From: Cristatella mucedo
Lineage: Eukaryota > Bryozoa > Phylactolaemata > Cristatellidae
Reading direction: 5' to 3'
Assembly: GCA_009760855.2 (NCBI GenBank)
Contig: WPIO01000169.1
Span: 558,001 to 622,000, forward strand
DNA length: 64,000 bases
Each line of letters starts with the position of its first letter. Within the stretch, counting starts at the first letter, position 1. The translations under genes were made by a program, and so were the position numbers. Under the pieces are notes generated by a model, which saw only the letters and a list, made by a program, of their open reading frames with translations, was not told the origin of the DNA and did no database searches. Of the stretch, positions 11,301 through 23,075 are shown in pieces.

Positions 11301-13204
11301 TTACTGCAGACGTCACCAGACTGATCATCAGTACGACAACAACGGCGAAAGCTGCGGTCTTCATTTTTCTGAAATTATGTTACAGGACTTAGATATCCTG
11401 CTTGTGAAGAAAGCAGCAAAAAATAGTTTCATACAATCTTGTAGGCTAGTTCAATTTCGCAATTTGGTTTGTAAAGTTTACTTGTTTAATTGGCAAGGAA
11501 ACTGGTAATCTACAAGTTTGGGGAAAATGACTGCGATTGAGGAATAGCATCATACTAGTGTTTCGAAATCTTCACGATTGCAAGAGCGTATGAATTTACC
11601 TCCAAGCACCATTCTTGAGAACGGCCGATTCAAGCTATAGTGCACCTAAATGATACCAATACCTGAAAGAAGCTCATTCATATTTGGAAAATTTCATTCA
11701 TAAGCATTCATGCACATGCTAAGAGTTTTCTTGAAAGAATGACACTAAATAATTTAAATTAAGAGCCGGCACTAATAGGTTGGTACACAAAGAATCAGTG
11801 CAATCACCTTAAAGCGTGTGGCTCCCTAGGTAGCTGGAGACTTTAAAGACACATCTCGTTTTGGAGCGCGACTTAGTAGCCAGCTGACAGATCGCAAACA
11901 CTGTGTTATAGGCCGAACAAAGCTCAACTGGGATACTTTTCCTCTAGACGAGGAGATTCTCCTTTAGAGCTACTCACCCTTTGCTGGGATATCAAGCCGG
12001 AACTTCGCTAATCGACGACAGTGTTGCTGTTAATATACTACTGACTATACAGGTATTAACTTTTATTACGTCTTCAGACTAGCTGACTGTTTAGCCCAGT
12101 TCAGCGAAAGCCACGGTGCTACGAGAAAAAAAAGCTTTGCCTACTATTTGTATGAGATGGCCAGGCACCAGCAGAATTACTTCAATGTCCACATTATTTC
12201 TGTGTGCGTATTTTTAACTGTGGGTTTTATTGGTAACAGTGGCACTGAAATCAGGAAAGCTTAGAACTTCAGAGAAATTATTTTTAACACAAAAAATTAT
12301 AGTCTGCTTTGATGCTCGGATCAAAGTGCTCGCCTTTAAACACCGTGATCAAGGTGACCACCTATATGATTCAGGTGATGGGCTCAAGCCTTTCTGTATA
12401 TGTGGGGTGCCCGGATGAAGATTCAGTATTAGTGATGCTACGGAAATTAAACTCATTTTTTCATTATTTACCGCCGAATGCTTATTAAGACGCTGCATTT
12501 TGCATACCATTGTTCCCAGTTAATACTTAGGCTTTCGTGGTGAGCAGATTCTTTTCTCTCTATAAATAGGCTCAGATAAGCCTTGGTAAACATGATTTCC
12601 GATTAGTGCCAAATTCAATTTTTAGAAAATAAAGCCAAAACTCGTATGGACTGCTTATGGATTATAATTCAAGCACACGAGACGATAAATATCCATGACT
12701 GAATTTCGTACTATGAAATTTCCTCAACTATATGTAGGAAAGTTACAGTTATGTTTTTTGCGACCTTGAATAACAATATTCAATAAGCGCCAGGTTATTT
12801 TCAGAATAAAAACTGCTGCAAAAACATTTTACAAACAATGGAAACAATATAATGAAAGCAGAAAAAGCAGTGGAGCTGAAATACAATCAATGACAAGTAT
12901 CTTGATTTAAACCAGCGATTTCGTGGAATTACTCTGACTAATACTATTTATTCTTCCTGAGATCAATACGTTCTAAATGATGATGCCAAGTCTCGTATAC
13001 CTCTGTCGCAAAGGAACATATATATAGCTCGTGCTTTTAAAAAATAAAATGATTTAAGATAGGTATAACCAAGAGATTTTAGACAGAACTGTATATTAAG
13101 AAGAAAACATGACCCAAATATGAGCAATCGTCCCGCTTCAGCTAGTTCAAGAATACATGCGATGTGAAACTGTAGAAAGAGACAGAGACTCAGACTAATT
13201 GAAT
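11301..13204. other. Non-coding, shared with copy B (46,590-48,477)
   Basis: Apart from the short hydrophobic reading frame at about 12,110-12,420, listed separately, I see no gene, repeat end or RNA. The stretch aligns with copy B at about 90%. Confidence 0.5.
12110..12418 (+). other. Possible exon remnant with one hydrophobic segment
   Basis: In both copies a frame reads FAYYLYEMARHQQN (A) or FAYYLYHMARRQHN (B), then a hydrophobic stretch ending FLTVGFIGNS, then a hydrophilic tail ending DSGDGLKPFCICGVPG. GxxGNS after a hydrophobic run resembles the first membrane helix of rhodopsin-type GPCRs, but nothing else of a GPCR follows. Copy A has one extra base at GNS|GGCACTG compared with B, so the frame is broken there. 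Many A/B differences alter the residue. A chance ORF is the default reading. Confidence 0.15.
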
Positions 13205-15678
13205 CAAATGTAATGTATCTCCGTCAGTAACTCCACAAAGTCATAAAGACCATGTGGGCGTTACGCAGGAGAGTTTTGTATAGCTTACTCACAGCCTAAG
13301 CGGCTTTCGGTACGCATTCGGTAGCCAACAGACTTCGTCTCAAGCAACAAAGAGAAAGTGGGAAGCATAGCAGAATTAGGAGAGCATTTAAGGTAGTAAG
13401 TAGCATAGAAGTAACAGTTCACGACCACTGAAAAAGATGTGCCATAGTCGGCAGTTGGAGAGTAGATGTCGTTGTGCAAGAATTGTGGAAGCAAGTTCCA
13501 CAGTCTAGGACCTGCAAAGCTAAAGCTTCTGTCGCCAACTGTCTTTAAGCGGAGGAATGGGACAGCTAACTTATTGTTCACACAGGACCTGAGGGGGCGA
13601 ACAGGCTGAAACTGATGCAGCAGTTCAGCTAGGTATCAAGGAGCCAAGCCGTGGCGGGCCCTGTGGGTCAGCCTAAGAACTTTGCTCTTTATCCTTTGTT
13701 CAACCGGCAACCATCCTAGCTCTTCCAGCAAAGGTGACACGATCTCAAACCGCTGGGACTTGAAGACCAGCCTTGCAGCCATATTCACAGTCCGCTGTAG
13801 TGGCATTATAGCTTTCTTTGGTGGCCCAGCCAAAAGGGAATTACAATAATCAAGCCGAGACGGAACTAAAGAGCTAGTTAAATTTTTTACAAGCCACTGT
13901 GGGAGACAGCTTCTAATCTGGGATAGGGATCGAATGTGATGGCTAGCTGTCGAGGCAGTTTTCTGAATGAAGCTTTTGAAATTGAGGCAGCTGTCGAACA
14001 CGACACCTAGATTACGAGCACGTGGTGAAGGTCGCACAATAGCATCGCCTATTAGAACAGCAAAGCCTTTTAATCCAACCACACGCTTAGGGTGTCCTAT
14101 GAGAAGCAGTTCGGTTTTGCCGTCATTTAATTTCAGGAAGTTTTCTGAAATCCAGGATCGAATATCGGCAAGGCAAGCATTCAGTTTCTCAGTTGCTGCA
14201 GCAGATTCCGACGGTTTAAATGACAAATACAACTGAGTATCGTCAGCATAGAAGTGATATCGTATTCCATGGGCCTTAATCACTTTTCCCAGAGGTTGCG
14301 TCTAAATGGAGAACAGCAAGGGACCAAGTACAGACCCTTGAGGGACTCCACAGGTGACCCTTCTCATGTCTGAGGCCTGACCCCACACAACACGGATTGA
14401 ACACGATCAGACAAGTATGATTTAAACCACGCCAGTGCTTCGCCTGCCAGACCGATCGTTGTTCTCAGTCGTTCAAGCAGAACTTCGTGATCAATGGTGT
14501 CAAAGGCAGCAGACAGATCTAGCAGAGCTAGGGCAGTGACATTCCCGTCGTCGTTGCCACGTAGAATGTCATTATTAACACGGAGGAGAGCAGTTTCGGT
14601 AGAGTGCTGCCTCTTGAAACCTGATTGAAATATTTCTGACATTCCATTATTTTCAATACGTTCAATTAGCTGCTTAGCAACAATTTTTTCAAGAATCTTT
14701 GATAGGAATGGAAGAAGGGAAACTGGACGATAGTTTGCTAGGACCTCTGTGTCTAATCCAGGCTTTTTAAGAATAGGTCCAACGATTGCCGATTTGAAGG
14801 ACTTGGGGACGATCCTTTTCCCAAAGAAGCATTACAAATCTTGGTTATGGCAGGGCTAAGTTGGTCTGCAAGTGAAGACCACAGAGATGAAGGTATAGGG
14901 TCTTCAGGAGACGAGTTCTTTTTGCTAGACCTTATTAAGGCAGCCACATCACAGGCAGAAACATCAGAGAATCTTTTAAGAAACGTCACAGGTTGAGGAA
15001 CGGCGATTGCTTTGGTCGGAGGGGGCTTAATGGAGGCACGAATGTGCTCAATTTTTTCAGTAAAGAAGGCTGAGAACTTTTCGGCTGAGCTCTTAATATC
15101 TGGGGAGTCAGACGTGACAGCATTGGCCAGTAAATGGTTTACTGTCTTATAAATCTGATTAGCATCCGACTGGTAGGAATTCAGTTTTCTAATGAAAAAA
15201 GAAGCCCTGGCTTTTTTAAGCTTTCGTGTGTAAACACGAAGGAAGTCTTTAACATTGACTAGGTCTGCTTGAGACCCCGGTTTCTTGAAACGACGTTCCA
15301 GCCTGAGCTTAACACGGCGCATCTTAAGGAGTTTTTTTGTAAATTGAAAGCAATCTCGACGACTTCGAACACGGATAGAGCGAACGGGAGCATGCTTGTC
15401 AAGAGCACTCCTGAGTGTCATGTTCATCGCATCAGTGAGGGTATCGAGGCTGCCGGTCGAGTCTGAATGCAGATCAAGAAGGCCTGCATCACAAACAGAT
15501 TTCAAAAACTTGTCCATGCCAATGCTTTGTAAGTTACGTCGTTTGGCAAATTCGACATTGCCTTGCACGTACAAGGGAGCAGGAACAGTAAACGAGACCG
15601 AACAATGATCTGAGAGGGTCAGTGGGCACACCACAAAGTCAGTGGGGAGGACATCCTTAGAGATCACGAGATCTAGAA
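13205..15678 (-). mobile_element. LINE family 2, longest copy, present only in copy A
   Basis: On the minus strand the order is as follows. The end of an APE-type endonuclease (LTLSDHCSVSF, the SDH box) is in the ORF 15,667-14,753. A basic linker follows (RVRSRRDCFQFTKKLLKMRR). The RT entry is SSPEDPIPSSLWSSL. The palm reads [35 protein letters not shown] (14,642-14,364), then HFYADDTQLYLSF with an intact YADD box, MSENFLKLNDGKTELLLIGH and the thumb (14,283-13,636). The C-terminal region has SFSFAGPRLWNLLPQFL (13,581-13,285). The tail at 13,205-13,220 is (ACATT)n on the minus strand. A frameshift near 14,370 and a TAG near 14,300 replacing Tyr of SIYTQ inactivate it. It is cut off inside the endonuclease at 15,678. 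Copy B has an empty site at about 48,478. Confidence 0.92.
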
Positions 15679-15679
15679 T

Positions 15680-16795
15680 AACGATTCACAGTTCGGTTGG
15701 CTAAGAATCAGGGAAAAAGAAAATGCTTGTTCAATCGCAAATTGGTAAGTTTATTTTCATAAATGGTTCAATATATTTATATATTATAAAACCATTTACC
15801 TTATTATTACAAAGGTATGGTAAATGGGAATTTGTTTCATGAGGAAAAATTTAATGACCAAGATGTTGGGTTTAAGACTTTGAGTTTAATAAGGCTGCCC
15901 CGCTGCACATGGGCTGGTCTCATCATCATCATTTATCTTTGAGAAGACAAGAGGTTTCAGGGGGATGCTTTGTCTGTGCTAGGTGCAACCAAAGTAGGTA
16001 ACTCAAATGTAGGGCTGAGAATCCAGCAGGAATTGAATAGCTTCATTTCATAGGTGTGAACATTAGAGCCAACGTCAGGTTTTACATCAGTAGTAGTCCC
16101 AGGAAAATGCGGATAGAGATAAATAGGGATACCAAAGATTAAACCCGACGGACTATTCGGACTTTATTCGGTCATTGATGACAAAAAGGCATTTGCAAGT
16201 ATACCCGAAATGGCAGCAGCCTGACCAATACTTGTTTCGCACGGTTCCAGTAAAAACTGGCGCACAGAGAGCTCCCTAAAAGTATTGAATTTTCAGGTGT
16301 GTCACATTTGGCCGGCAAAGACTAGAACCATGAGCAGTGAGAACTGATTCTTATCAGTATTACCCATATTGCCGGTTAATAATAAAGCGGAGCTGTTTCT
16401 GAGCAATGAATATCTACTAATCCGATTGAAATTCGCTAAACAAGTTTTCATAAACTGATGCGTTTGCATCGCTACTTAGATACAATTCCAATGAGTGAAT
16501 AGGATAGGGATTTCTAGCTCTTCTTAGCAGGCTTAACCTTAGAAATCATTTAGTTTAGACAGCTGTGATTGGAAACGACGGAATGTGATAGCCGATACGT
16601 GGAAACGGTAGGGTCAAAATTGAGCACATTGTTAATGGTTTAGGCTAAAATTTTGTTATTATGCGATTAATATTGACCCTTATCACACTAAAACTCCATG
16701 CAATAGTAGACAATTTACTGTCTACCCACATTTTATCAATGAATGGAAAATCTAAAAAGTCTCGAAAAGGTTATAAAGGCTGCTGACGATTGAAA
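15680..16795. other. Non-coding, shared with copy B (48,480-49,600)
   Basis: AT-rich, no supported gene. It aligns with B at about 88-90% with small indels. Confidence 0.5.
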
Positions 16796-16799
16796 AGAC

Positions 16800-18336
16800 G
16801 TTTTCAGCAGCACAGCTGAATGATCTAGTTTCCCTTCTTCCTTTCATGTCAAAGATTATTAAAAAGAATTGTCGCTAAGCAGCTGGTTGCACGTACTGAA
16901 AAGAAAGAAATGTTTGAAACATTTCAATCAGGGTTCAAGAGACAGTACTCCACTGAAACTTGTCTCCTCCGTGTTAACAATGACATTCTACGTGGCACCG
17001 ATGACGGCAATGTCACTGCCCTAGCTCTGCTAGATCTATCAGGTGCCTTCGACACCGTTGATCACGATATTCTACTTGAACGATTGAGAACAACGATCGA
17101 TGTGGCTGACGAGGAACTGGCTTGGTGTAATTCGTATCTTTCCGATTGGGTTCAATCCGTGTCGTATGGGGGCCAGGTCTCACACACGAGAAGGGTCACC
17201 TGTGGAGTTCATCAAGGGTCTGTCATCGGTCCAATGCCGTTCTCCATTTAAGCGACCTCTGGAAAACTTATTAAAACAACGGAATAAGACAACACTTTTA
17301 TGCTGACGATACTCAGCTGTATTTTTTCTTCAAACCTTCGGAATCTGCTGCAGCAACCGATAAACTGAATGCTTTCCTTGACGAAATTTGATACTGGAAG
17401 TCGGAAAATTTCTTGAAACTAAATGACAATAAAACTGAACTGCTGCTTATAGCACAACCTAAGCGTGTGACTGGATTAAAACGCGTTGCTCTTCTAATAG
17501 GTGATGCTGTTGTGGGACAATCACCGCGTGCTCAAAATTCAGGTGTCGTTTTTGACAGCTGCCTCAATTTAAAATATCTTCGTTTAGAATACTGCTTCTA
17601 CAGCTAGCCATCACGTCCGATCCCTATCTAAAGTTGGGAGGCTACTTCCACAGTGGCTTGCAACACATTTAACTAGCTCCTTACTTTTGTCTTGGCTTGA
17701 TTATTGTAATTGCCTTTTAGCTGGGCTACCACATAAAGCATGCAGGCCCCTGCAGCTGGCTATAAATTTGGCTGCATGGCTAGTATTCAAGTATTAGAGG
17801 TTTGAGCACGTGTCTCCTTTTTTAAAAGAGCTAGGATGGATGCCGGTTAAGCAAGGGATACAGAGCATACGCTGAACCCACAAGGCCCACCGGGGCTTGG
17901 CTCGTTCGTACCTAGCTGATCTGCTGCACCAGTTTCAGCGTCTTTGCGCCCTCAGGTCCAGTGTTGACAATTAATTAGCCGTTCACTTTCTCCACTTAAA
18001 GAACGTTGGTGACACATGCATTAGAGCTGCAGGTCGCAGAGTGTGGAACTCACTTCTACAATTTTTACGCAACAGCAATTACTCTGCTGCTGCCGACTAC
18101 GGCTCATCCTTTTCAGCGGTCCTGACCTGCTAGTTTTGCGCTACTCACTACCTCAACTGGTCTCCTGACTCTCTTATGCTTCCCACTTTATCTTTGTTTT
18201 TGTGACACGAATGGGTACCGAAAGCCGCTTAGGCTGTGAGTGGGCTATACAAAACGCTCCTGGGTAACACCTACATAGTCTTTTTGGATTTGTTGAGTTA
18301 CAGACAGAGATACATTACATTAAATTACAATACACT
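16800..18336 (+). mobile_element. LINE family 2, RT to 3' end (copy A)
   Basis: It begins at the equivalent of VSLLPFMSKIIK near 16,828. The ORF at 16,910-17,251 has [36 protein letters not shown] and GVHQGSVIGPMPFSI. After a frameshift come the YADD region, LKLNDNKTELLLIAQPKRV (17,413-17,607) and the thumb with many breaks. The 3' end has TACAGACAGAGATACATTAC, with the pentamer tail decayed after 18,312. Copy B has the same insertion at 49,605-51,160. Confidence 0.88.
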
Positions 18337-18690
18337 ACGTTCTTTGTGGAACACGAGGCTTCCATGCGAGTTGGAACTTTTCGAGGGGACTGATGCGAGT
18401 CTGACAAAGGGAACAAGTTGAGAGGCGGTATAGCAGAGTGGCGTCGGAAGAGAGTAAGAGACCACGTGTCTTGGTCAAGTGACCCACTGCCCGTGACAAT
18501 CGCAACCGGCCAGACGAAGGATAGACTGTTATTTTCAAACACAGTTTTCGTTTAGTTCATTTCCTTGGCTGCTAGCCCAGAAACAAGAAGACGATATTGA
18601 CAATAACGTTGTCGACGATAGAATTAGCCACCCATGGTCACGACGGATTTAGCCAGCTGCTTTGCCTGTGCAGTGCAGGTCGGAAAGACG
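18337..18690. other. Non-coding, with a copy-A deletion junction at its right edge
   Basis: It aligns with B 51,161-51,491. At about 18,687 the A sequence jumps from the equivalent of B 51,492 to that of B about 52,540 (GCTTTGCCT followed by AGTGCAGGTCGG). The family 1 element on the right is continuous across that point in B, so A has the deletion. Confidence 0.65.
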
Positions 18691-19560
18691 TGGCGGATGA
18701 GGCAACTGCGACGCTAACGACAGATCAGTGTGGCCACTAGTTTCTGCACCAGCTTAAAGTGCCTGATTGCAAAGGCTTATAGACCAGCAAGCAGTGAGTT
18801 ACAGAAGCAAAGACGGGGTATAAAAAATTCACAGACGAGTGTAGATGTAATATCTGTGTCTTAAAAAGAATAAATTTTAGTAATTTTATGTAGTTGAAAG
18901 TAGGCACAGTTGACCTTGGAGCTAACGTGGTCGTCTAAGGAAAAGGCAATTTGAAACAGTACATCTATGTTTCGTACAGATTCATCATGAAATACGGTAG
19001 CAGAGCCGATTTGGAGTGTTATTTTTTCAATATCCGAATCACAACCGGTTTGCTCATAGCTGTTAAGTAGGTGTTATTATCACTTTGTTTAATAAAGGTT
19101 GCTGACATCCATGAGCGGATTTTATTAATACAAGCAACGAGGGAGTTGACAGGATACGACATGCTGAAGGGCTGGGAGGGACCAAAGCGAAGGTACGCTG
19201 AGTGTCATCTGCATCGAAGTGAAAGCCTAGGTTGTTCCCAAAACCGCATAGGCAAGATGGAAAGTATACACTGAGAAAGAAACCCTACCAGGCACAGAGC
19301 CTTGAGGTGACCCATACTTCAGTGCTTCCTCGGATTATCTTTGTCTGTCCACCTCAATACTGAGATATGATTTGAACCTTTGCAGGGCTGTGCAAATGAT
19401 GCACTGGCGAGATGAGAGGCGCTGGAGAAGGACTCGGGATCGATACTACCAAAATCTGCCGAAAGATCGAGCAAAACCAGCAATGAGACCCTACTGACAT
19501 CTGCATTCCCAAGAAAGTCGTTATGCACTAGAAGCGTTGCTTGCTCTCTTACTTCTTATA
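18690..19560 (-). mobile_element. LINE family 1 variant, RT fragment (copy A)
   Basis: On the minus strand, 19,528-19,319 encodes NDFLGNADVSRVSLLVLLDL and SADFGSIDPE, the RT palm segment that holds the first catalytic Asp in this group ([10 protein letters not shown]...), here already altered. Further downstream are C-terminal residues without an open frame. The 3' part is missing because of the deletion at 18,690. Confidence 0.65.
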
Positions 19561-19842
19561 CTTACTCTCTATGTCAAGTAAAACCAAATTTTATAAACAA
19601 AAGGGAATTACTTAAAAGTATTGCATTTCCTTACGTTCATTTGGAATTTGCTTGATCTGCACATATAATAATTAGCACTTTATTAGTTTGTAAAAACCGT
19701 ACGTATTGAGGGTGAAAGGGTTTAGTACACACTTGTATTTGTTTGCACTGAGAAAAAGGCAAGTGTGGTGTCGAGTTTAGAGTCAAAGCGAACATGGAAT
19801 GCTAACTCAACACGTTCTTGAGGTACCCGAAGAGAAAATAAT
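19561..19842. other. Short non-coding spacer
   Basis: Between two LINE fragments; shared with B 53,410-53,695. Nothing recognised. Confidence 0.4.
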
Positions 19843-20620
19843 AATAATATTAATCACATGCTTCTTAAAGCACCATCAGAGAACTAAATCTCTTTCGAGG
19901 CGCTTTAGATTTGCTGCAAAGGGAGCACGATTGAATGGTTAGCTGTAGCCTGCTCAGTGAACAACAAAAATTACATGATTAGGGGTGACACGCATAGGAT
20001 CAGCATCCAAGTATGGTTACTTGAAGCGTGCACAGTGTCAGCAGGCATTATACGATAAAGGACGAAGCACAGGGACTCACTATATGATGTCCTGAATAAG
20101 TGAGTTTCTAATTTCTTTTAAATGTGGTCAAGTCAGGGGATGTCGTGAAGGTAGTCGGGAGTGAGTTCCAAGCTTTTGGTGCATGCGAATTAAAATCATA
20201 ATATCCAGAGCGTTTGAAGTTTGTAAGAGGTATAGGTAAACAGCTACATTTCGAAAAAGCGGGTGGTGCGATGGTTAGAATGGTGGGGCATTAGATCTAG
20301 TAAGGAGTCTGGAGCGAAATAATGAAGAGACCTTGAAGTGAGTGACAAAACCTTGAATGCGATCCGTTGCTTGAATTACGTTGACAGTGAAGGTCGGCCA
20401 GAAGTGGTGTGATGTAGCAACAGCAAAGCTTACGACAGACAAGCCTGGCTGCAGAGTTTTGAACAGGCTGTAAGTGCCTGATTGCACAGGCCGGTAGACC
20501 GGCAAGCAGTGAGGTATACAAATCAAGAAGGGATATCACAAATGCATGGATTAGCTTAGATGTGTTATCCGTATCTAAACAAGCCCGAATTCTAGTATTG
20601 TTATGTAGCTGAAAGTAGGC
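19843..20620 (-). mobile_element. LINE family 1, 3' fragment (copy A)
   Basis: The left edge is the reverse complement of the (ATT)n tail and of the motif CGCCTCGAAAGAGATTTAG...CTGATGG. The minus strand encodes ISLLDLYTSLLAGLPACAIR, QPVQNSAARLVCRK and ITPLLADLHCQ in two overlapping frames, so there is a frameshift. The copy B counterpart is at 53,696-54,470. Confidence 0.75.
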
Positions 20621-22005
20621 AGACCTGACGCTGTCACCTGATTACAGGTTAGTCGTGAGATATATTTTAGACATTCCTTACTTTTGCTTTGGAAGTTGAC
20701 TTCCTTTGCGATCAGGTTAGGCATGATTTCAGGGCGATTGAATTTAAAAGCTGCAACAGGGGTCACTGCCGTTGGCACTGCCAAACAATACGGAGTATAT
20801 GCATATATTTGGTACAACTCGGTAGGAATTATGGTATCAGTTAATTATCAGGATTTCGGTTGAGCATGGCATTGATATTCACCAAAGTTCAGCCAGGAAG
20901 TTTTCTGAATCCTGAAATTTTGCTCAACAAGAAGGTTATTTGGATGAAAAATAGGTAATATGTCTAAGTATGTCACTAGAACACGTCGATCAAGAAAGCA
21001 ATCATCTCTATTAAATGTTGAACAGTAAAGCTACAATCCATAGGATTAGCGTCAGACGACATCCGAGAATGATCAGCAATTACAAATCGATGCAAGCCAT
21101 AAATTATGAATGCTGAGTGAAGCAGGTTCAACTTCCTGATAGAACCATGCCAAAAATACAGCACTTGAAAACGGTGCTAGTCCTAGCTGATAAGTGAGGG
21201 ATTTCAGGGATTTATAAGCTCGTTATCCCGAAAAAGACTGGTAGGATCAGTATCCACTAGTGAATACTTGCCGCCCTAAGCCAAAAATTGCATCAACAAA
21301 GATCGCTCACTTTGAGAAAATAAGTTCATATCTCAAGATTGGAGACGTCTGTTTGACAGCAACGGAATTTCGTAGCCTAAAAAAAGCTATATTGTCCCAA
21401 AAGTGACGTTGGATACCAAAAGAGAAATTAGAAACCCTACCAGACGTCGAGATTGTATGAACCATGTCAGCCTCACAGCCTATAGGTCACCTGAACTGGA
21501 TATTATCCAATTCAATGGAATAGTTGGTGGTGTGCTAACTAAGATATACTCTTAATTCGTTAATCTCTCTAGCTAGTTCCAGTCACAGTTTTGAGATAAC
21601 TATCTTATGAAAACGAGGCGCCTTCAAAAAACTTATGCAAAGAGCTGACTAGTATAACGCTCATGCGATGGTAATTTTAAGATCTCACAGCTTCGATTTG
21701 ACGCAGTTGACGAGGACTACGTTCCAAAACTGTTTTTTACATCCCTAGGTTTAACTTACCCAGTTCTAAGCAAGCCATCAGCCTATGAGATAGTGACTGT
21801 GTAAAATGAGCACAGTAAGCTCAAGTACTTATGTATTCAATCCCTTAAATATGTTGAATTGGTTTGATTTTAAATCGCTATCGCATCATAGCATTCTGCA
21901 GCTGGCATATTTCATCACCAGTAACGAATTCGGCATTCGCTTTGACTCAATGTTAGACGGAGCTTCGTATGTCTACTATTCGTGCCTCATGCATTCCGGA
22001 ATCTA
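20621..22005. other. Non-coding, with tracts nearly identical to copy B
   Basis: No gene recognised. Most of it differs from B by about 10%. However, 21,472-21,857 differs from B 55,342-55,727 at only one of 386 positions, and about 145 bp around 21,030-21,170 are identical. The ORF at 21,806-22,006 recurs inverted at 56,498-56,689, but that is simply the inverted copy of the same DNA. Confidence 0.6.
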
Positions 22006-22009
22006 GCTT

Positions 22010-22405
22010 TTTATCCATACCTAGCACACATCTCAAATCGTTTGGAGACCGTGCCTTTAGTTCGTATGCTCCTACAGAATAAAACTTTACTTGCGTGACA
22101 TCATTTGACTTTTCCTGATTTAAATAAATCTAAAAACGCGTCTTTTTATAGCAGCATTTATGGGGTCCTTATGGTTTGTCCTTTATGGGCTTATGGGTGC
22201 TGACACTGAGTAAGCTGCCACTAACCAAACCTGCATGCCAACCCTGTGCATGTCATCTCTAATCATGTATTCCTTATTGTTTATTGACCATGATACAACT
22301 AACCATTCGACTATGCTTCCTTTGCAGCAAATTTAAAGTGCCCTAGGAAGAGATTGAGCCCTCTGAAGGCCCTATATCAAACGCATTATTACCATCATTT
22401 TATCT
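22010..22405 (+). mobile_element. LINE family 1, 3'-end fragment
   Basis: It runs from the equivalent of the PRKSLKSFGDRAFSS codons through the 3' UTR (GCTGACACTGAGTAAGCTGC, ACCATTCGACTATGCTTCC) to the terminal CTCTGAAGGCCCTATATCAA and an ATT-rich tail near 22,400. No open frame remains. The inverted copy is at 56,100-56,500. Confidence 0.75.
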
Positions 22406-22454
22406 TTTTTTCATAGGCTACGCTTACCAACTACTTGCTGGCATAATGTTGTAT

Positions 22455-22770
22455 TGTAAGCTATCCTGTCTGTAAGTTCACAATGCAAAAAATGCTAAGC
22501 GAATCTTACTCAGACAAACTTCTTTTAGCCCTCTAAAGCCTTCACGTACTCATTAGGTAGCCAAAACACTTTACCTCTCTCAACCAAGAGAAAATGAGAA
22601 GCATAGCTGAATGAGGACGGCTTTTGCGGTAGTGAGCAGCACGGAATTAGTAGTGCAGTACTGCTGGATTGAATTTGCCACAGTCAGTTGCAGCGTACGA
22701 TATAACCTGGCTTAACAAAATAGAAGTAAGTTCCACAGTTTAGAACCGCAGGAAAAAATCTTCAACCATC
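22455..22770 (-). mobile_element. LINE family 2, strongly diverged 3' fragment
   Basis: The order of blocks matches the family 2 C-terminal region on the minus strand (AAGAGAAAATGAGAAGCATAG, CGGTAGTGAGCAGCACG, GTTCCACAGTTTAGAACC) at perhaps 75% identity, so it is older than the other family 2 copies here. It is present inverted at 55,735-56,050. Confidence 0.6.
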
Positions 22771-22777
22771 AAAGTTA

Positions 22778-23075
22778 ATCAGGATCCGTTATTTTATTAG
22801 TAACTATCTTCCTAAGCTGTAAGACTCATAATACCAAACTATAAATAGCTACAGGCTTATCTGGTGTCTTCTAAACATTGGAGCACCTAATACTCAAAAT
22901 TTGCTTAAATCACATACGTTCTGTGATATTGTACGCTTATTTTAAAGACCTGCCAGTTAATGAGTGCATTTTCTTCATTTACAAGACTGTCTGTTTTGGC
23001 CCTAGGAACATTAACTGGGATGCACTTCGTGTCGATGGTACACTGCAACCACTTGGGAATCGCAGTTGCATCACA
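22778..23075. other. Unique spacer between duplication copies A and B
   Basis: About 300 bp that aligns to nothing else in the window. Two short overlapping ORFs on opposite strands (22,878-23,093 and 22,905-23,141) are not recognisable. Confidence 0.5.

Larger units (their letters stand above)
1623..22777 (+). repeat. Segmental duplication, copy A
   Basis: This stretch aligns collinearly with 23,076-55,727. Anchors (A/B): 1,623/23,076; 4,980/27,151 and 38,193; 8,500/43,790; 11,290/46,570; 15,680/48,480; 18,240/51,070; 21,857/55,727. Identity is roughly 85-95% by eye and reaches nearly 100% in a few tracts. Differences are mainly insertions and deletions of retrotransposon fragments plus the NUMT in B. 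The last part (21,485-22,777) is present inverted in B. Both copies share the same old LINE, SINE and hAT insertions at the same positions, so the duplication is younger than those insertions. Confidence 0.85.

Noticed and set aside
13967-14236. Plus-strand ORF antisense to the LINE RT (and its parallels at 7,525-7,794 and 39,817-40,086)
   Set aside because: They recur only because the same RT segment recurs. They are the complement of the conserved YADD-region coding sequence and resemble no protein.
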